A stretch of DNA of 64,000 nt, taken from Filosporella fistucella. Lineage: Eukaryota; Ascomycota; Leotiomycetes; Helotiales. Below the pieces are notes generated by a model, which ran no database searches, was not told where the DNA came from, and saw only the letters and a list, made by a program, of their open reading frames with translations. Numbering within the stretch: the stretch's first letter is position 1; every line of letters starts with the position of its first letter. Below are positions 59,992-64,000 of this stretch, piece after piece. The translations under genes were made by a program, and so were the position numbers. Where the stretch lies: contig JAQJZZ010000008.1 in NCBI GenBank assembly GCA_030077755.1, positions 2,790,001 to 2,854,000 on the forward strand. Reading direction: 5' to 3'.

Positions 59992-62353
59992 TCAGGAAAC
60001 CGTACTATTACACCCAACCACAGCACAATACTTAGCCTTCGTATAAGTCAAACACTTCGCTGTGCTACTATCCCTAAATCTTTGTAGATCAAAATCCGTC
60101 ATCCTGCTCCCAAATAGGCTCTGGAATTGAGGAGATGTATAGCACCCCGTTTCAGAGAAAACAGGACTGTCGAGCCAGAATGTACCTATGCGTACGCAGG
60201 AACTGTAGGCGGGGTTGTTCATGAAATGAGAATCGTCGCTAGGAGGTGCTGTCCAGACCCAGTTTAGAGTGTTGTCTAGGAGACTGGCTTGGAGGGAGGA
60301 TATAGGGGGTTTTTCTCGGAGGAGGCGGGGGAGGCGGATGAATGTTGAGGAGGTGGAGAGGTTGGATGATTGGGGGGATTCGAAATGGTGGAGTTTAGGG
60401 ATGGTCTGGGAGGTTTAGTATTTGATATTTACCTACGAGAGGAAGAAGACTTACTTCTAGCCTTAAACATCTGTTCTCCCACGGGATCTGTGTTTGGTTC
60501 TCTGAGTTCCATACTGATAATCTTGACTCCATGTTCATGCCTAGAAGATCGCCTTCTCCTTCTCTCTGGTTGACGATACTGAAAGCGCTGGGCTCGTAAG
60601 ACTTATCGCCATCTGTAATAAGAATGTATCTGGCAGAGCCACAACTCATCGGAATAGACGAATTCAGTTGAGAAATGACCCAATCTGTTGCATTATCTGC
60701 TGGGAGAGGTCCACCAGGTGCTCTCATGATAGAAATACGGGGATCCCCGGCGCGATATACAAGCTCATTGAAACCACCTAAGCCACTGCCCGCGGCAGAG
60801 CTTACTTCAATCACAACGGCTTTCCATTTTTCGTTTTGCTGGGCTATGAGAGAGCGGAGTGTCCCAAGTAGGTTGAACGGGGAAGACATACCGTGTGCTG
60901 CACCTGCGCGCACAATGACACAGATATCTAGACCTGGGACATTGAGCTCATCGGAAGCGTTAGCACGTTGCAAGGCTCCTTTCAGTCTCTGATCTGGCCA
61001 CAGATGTGTTGAGTCTGAGATCTCAAGAGCTCTCTTCATCGCTTTCCCGTATCCGTCTCCAAATTGCATACTCGGTTCTAATGCATTTCCTTCACCCCAC
61101 TCATTCAAAGCATTAACGAAAAGAAAGTTCTCTGCGCCAATAGGATTGGGATCTTCTTTTATCCTCTGAAGCATACCGACTGTGAAGCGCTGGAAGGTCT
61201 TGGGATGGCAGAGAGGTTGTGGGTTTCCACCTCCATCTGTGACGTGTCGAGGTGTCGAATCCCAACACACGAGTGTACCACGATGATAGACTCTGGACAT
61301 TCGAATTGATAGAGCATGTCCAGAGTGATCGAAACCTCCGATGTGCGGTTGAAACTCGTTCGTTGCGTCAGGTATACCTTGACTCCACTTATTCATATTC
61401 CAGCGAGTTTCAATGACATCCAACCCACCGAGCCCCTCTTCCAATGCCCATTGTCTCCAAGCGGCGAACATATGTGGTCCCAGATCCCCCATGTGCGAAG
61501 GTTTGTAAACTATGAACTGAACACGTCCCTCGGAACGAATATACAGAGGATGTTTAAAGTAAGGCAGAAGCCAATCGAAATGCTTCCTCCAGGCCTCAAT
61601 ACCGCCATAATCCTGCGCAATAAATATCTGACTGGAATCCGAACCGTCCCACCTAGCAGTCCAAGGTTCATTCGCCCAGTTGAGCATGAACGGTGTCCGT
61701 GGTTCGCCATCTTTCAACATGGCACTGATTACTCCGTCCATTACGGGTTTGCCTGCAAACCAATAATGATGGTACACTGCTCCATGAAATCCGGAATCGA
61801 TCAAGAACTTGCCCTGTCGTGTCCTGGTAGCAAGATCGAGACCATTGTAATATCCTACTGATTCTGCGGGTCTAATGGTCTCAAGACCGAAAGCATTGTG
61901 AGTTGCCTTGACAACGTTATTCCATTCGGTGAAGTTTGTGCCCCAGATTTTGTCGTTCTCGGGGAAAGAGTAGTATTGTGGGAATATGTATGCTATAGGT
62001 TTGACCGAGTACTTGGAAGTACGCGGTGGTCTCTCTTGTACTTTTGGTAGTGAAGTCTGGAAATTCGATTGGAACAAGAAAAAGGACACGAGAATCAAGA
62101 GAATCGTAACCACTATAAAGGCCTTTAACCGAATGCTCCATTGCGAAACCTTTTTTTGTGTAGAAGCTATTGTATCATGTATAGAAAGTGACAGTGAATC
62201 GATGCTAAGATTCTTGAAATTGTGAAAATACTGAGATTTCGGCTGGTCCAAGTCCAGGGAAGGTGTCCGGGGCGAATCCAAGAAAGGCTGCCCCTCCTGC
62301 ATGGCGATATACTTGTCCTCTTGCCGGAACCAAGGAAAAAGAGAGCGTAACAT
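59992..62353 (-). CDS. WbsX-type glycosyltransferase, type II membrane protein
   Basis: Two exons, 62353-60455 and 60405-59992, give 770 residues. A short cytoplasmic N-terminus (about 75 residues) precedes one membrane anchor (LKAFIVVTILLILVSFFLF, 77-95), giving a Golgi-style type II topology. The WbsX domain (about 115-460) opens with AYIFPQYYSFPENDKIWG and NFTEWNNV, and includes FHGAVYHHYWFAGKPVMD, FMLNWANEPWTARWDG, IFIAQDYGG and, near its end, FVNALNEWGEGNALEP. A second region (about 480-630) with DICVIVRAGAAHG and YILITDGDKSYEPSAF resembles a degenerate glycosyltransferase fold. The second exon adds a Cys-containing luminal tail. It probably builds cell-surface glycans; substrate unknown. 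Confidence 0.85.
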
Positions 62354-63530
62354 GACTGTAAATGTAAATGAACGATGAAAAAGATGCTCAGGAAATCATG
62401 ACTGAGGTGAAAAGAACTTGAACACAGGTTCGATGAAGGGACATCGTTCCTCCCCTGACATCGATCCCCCAAATGGGCCCAGTCTGAGATATTGAACAAG
62501 AAACATTGAAATAAGAAAGGTCTAAGACCGAAATCTCCCTAAGAAGTGGTGGCACTTGATTTCGTCGCGCTGAAAAAGCACATTGTAAACGAGACCCCTC
62601 TCATTGGCGATACCTAAACGGGCAGGAAAAAGCCTCAATTCTCGCTAGGATGAGACAGTGGGGGGGCCTTTAATTAGATGAGCTAAGGATCTGTAAGACA
62701 ACCTTAATCCTCTCGAGGATTTAGGAGGTTCATATGCTACCTCTGGATGCGAATAAAGGGTCAAGACTCAAGAGGATTACGATGTATCGAGTTGTGGTCT
62801 CGGGAAAATATAGTATATAAGTCTTTCTGCATCCTAGGGGCCTGTGATTAGTAAGGGTCTCGTAGTCGCTAGATTGTGTGTATAAGTAAAGTTGTAAAGT
62901 CAATGTCAATTTTTCAGCTCAAGGCCCGCGGCTTCCTACAATAGCGACGGGACGGGAGAGCCGGTCGATCTGTAGATAGTCACGTGCTATATGCCGGTAG
63001 ACTCTTACCTTCAGTATGCCACTAATGGCTAGATGCGCCGCGCATGGTGAAGCAGTCATTCTTGCTGGGCTATGTATTTGTCGCGTAATGGGTTATGAAA
63101 AAAAAACAACAACAACAGAGTATATATGAAGCCACGTGACAAATCTCAACCCTTGCATTACCTGCTCTGATCTATCTCGCTCCTTGCAGTATATGTATAC
63201 CATTCCCTAAGCGCATTCTATGAGAATTCCAGCTAATTATGCAGTCCGTCCCAAATAAAATTCGAAGTCAAAAAAGAATTTTGCCGGCAAAAAAAAGGTT
63301 AAAAACAGCAAAACTCTAGCCTCCCAGTCGAATAGGAGATCGGAAAAACCCCTCCAGTGAGGATTTTTGAGGCCGGGTGATTTTATTTTAGAGTTGACTT
63401 AATCGTCTTGTCAGCGAGACCGCAACGCCATATTTGCATGTGACGATCCTTATGGCCTGATTAGTTGAACGGCTTATTTGGATACTTGTATTTGAAAATT
63501 GTAAGAGTAAGAAGATTCCTTGAGTGTTTT
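62354..63530. other. Intergenic region with palindrome cluster
   Basis: About 1.2 kb. The left side is the glycosyltransferase promoter; the right side contains a palindrome and hairpin cluster at about 63250-63410. No gene. Confidence 0.45.
63250..63410. repeat. Palindrome/hairpin cluster, possible miniature element
   Basis: A perfect palindrome TTTTGCCGGCAAAA (63279-63292) and a hairpin AAAAACCCCTC-CAGT-GAGGATTTTT (near 63344-63370) lie between two AAATAAAAT-like words in opposite orientation near 63252 and 63383. The arrangement recalls a short non-autonomous element. Target-site duplication and other copies could not be checked. Confidence 0.35.
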
Positions 63531-63986
63531 TTATATTCGTGGAATGTTGTTTCTATCACTAGCCTTACCTCGATAAATACAAAACTCAAGTCCTTTCTGA
63601 ACGATCTCAGTGTACGTTGATTCAGAGAGAGGCATTGGTAATATTATAAAGTTCAAGACAGATTCACGACTTTCCGATGGCATATTCAAGATTTTAAGCA
63701 CCCCTTTTTCAGCGACACCGCGCGTGAACTCTACAGTCCACGAATTGAGTAACTCAAAATCTTTGATCTGGAAGAGTGCCTTCCGATCCCTGAGAAACAA
63801 AATACCACGTAATAAATGATTCACATCCATTTGTGCATTTCCATTGCTCGTGGCTCTTACGGGATAGCTACTCTCACTTTGGATGGATGGTGCAGTATGA
63901 TCCTCATCATATACCTCGTTTACCTTTAGTCTCTTGACACAGCGAGGAATCCCATCCAGCGATGGCGGTTGGAGACAACTTGTCAT
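63531..63986 (-). CDS. Hypothetical protein at the right edge
   Basis: Frame of 151 residues from the ATG at 63986 to a stop at 63531. It is soluble and mixed in composition (LLRGILFLRDRKALFQIKDFEL, FTRGVAEKGVLKILNMP), with no signal peptide or membrane segment. A good splice donor, GTAAGG, lies in the codons after FCIYR (near 63571), so the true 3' end may be a further exon downstream, and an upstream exon could lie outside the window. No family recognised. Confidence 0.45.
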   Translation of the reverse strand: MTSCLQPPSLDGIPRCVKRLKVNEVYDEDHTAPSIQSESSYPVRATSNGNAQMDVNHLLRGILFLRDRKALFQIKDFELLNSWTVEFTRGVAEKGVLKILNMPSESRESVLNFIILPMPLSESTYTEIVQKGLEFCIYRGKASDRNNIPRI

Positions 63987-64000
63987 TACTACAATGCAAT

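Noticed and set aside
1..64000. CRISPR arrays, bacterial operons, prophage or rRNA genes
   Set aside because: The window is fungal nuclear DNA with spliced genes; no spaced direct-repeat arrays or rRNA-like sequence were seen.

Overview
The window comes from a filamentous ascomycete. Genes are split by many short introns (mostly 45-70 nt, GTRNGT donors, CTAAC/CTGAC-like branch points). The gene families also fit: fungal-type laccase, CFEM protein, Zn2Cys6 regulator, siderophore-iron transporter, LaeA-like methyltransferase and an NLP-family secreted protein. The overall set resembles a plant-associated Leotiomycete (Helotiales), but that placement is an inference from gene content. All exon structures were rebuilt by hand from splice signals, reading-frame continuity and remembered family patterns; no search was run.

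Left part (0-16 kb): the 3' end of fumarylacetoacetase (tyrosine catabolism); a convergent Zn2Cys6 transcription factor with an unusually long intron; a small hypothetical protein; a siderophore transporter with an iron-regulator-type GATA site upstream; an F-box-like protein; a secreted DUF8021-type protein; and a wax-synthase-like membrane acyltransferase. A 2.3 kb gene-free stretch near 13 kb carries a cluster of TCGGCGA motifs.

Middle accessory part (16.9-35 kb): a tiny secreted peptide precursor with a KR processing site; an 84-residue three-exon protein; a seven-exon CorA-like membrane protein; a CFEM surface protein; a divergent protein kinase; a decayed lipase-NACHT (NLR) gene; a decayed MFS transporter; and a LaeA-like methyltransferase with a 19-nt exon. 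Secreted, surface, NLR and kinase genes next to pseudogenes suggest a fast-evolving segment.

36-44 kb: a nine-exon laccase with several micro-exons, then about 6 kb without a gene I can support, including a diverged 0.3 kb tandem duplication.

Right part (44-64 kb): mainly conserved housekeeping genes. These are an HRI1-family protein, cytochrome c heme lyase, two small closely spaced conserved proteins, a dCTP deaminase/dUTPase-family enzyme, an ankyrin protein with a C-terminal zinc-finger-like module and a WbsX-type glycosyltransferase. Among them lie an NLP-family secreted protein with a variant motif and an aldo-keto reductase broken by one nonsense codon. A hypothetical gene sits at the right edge.
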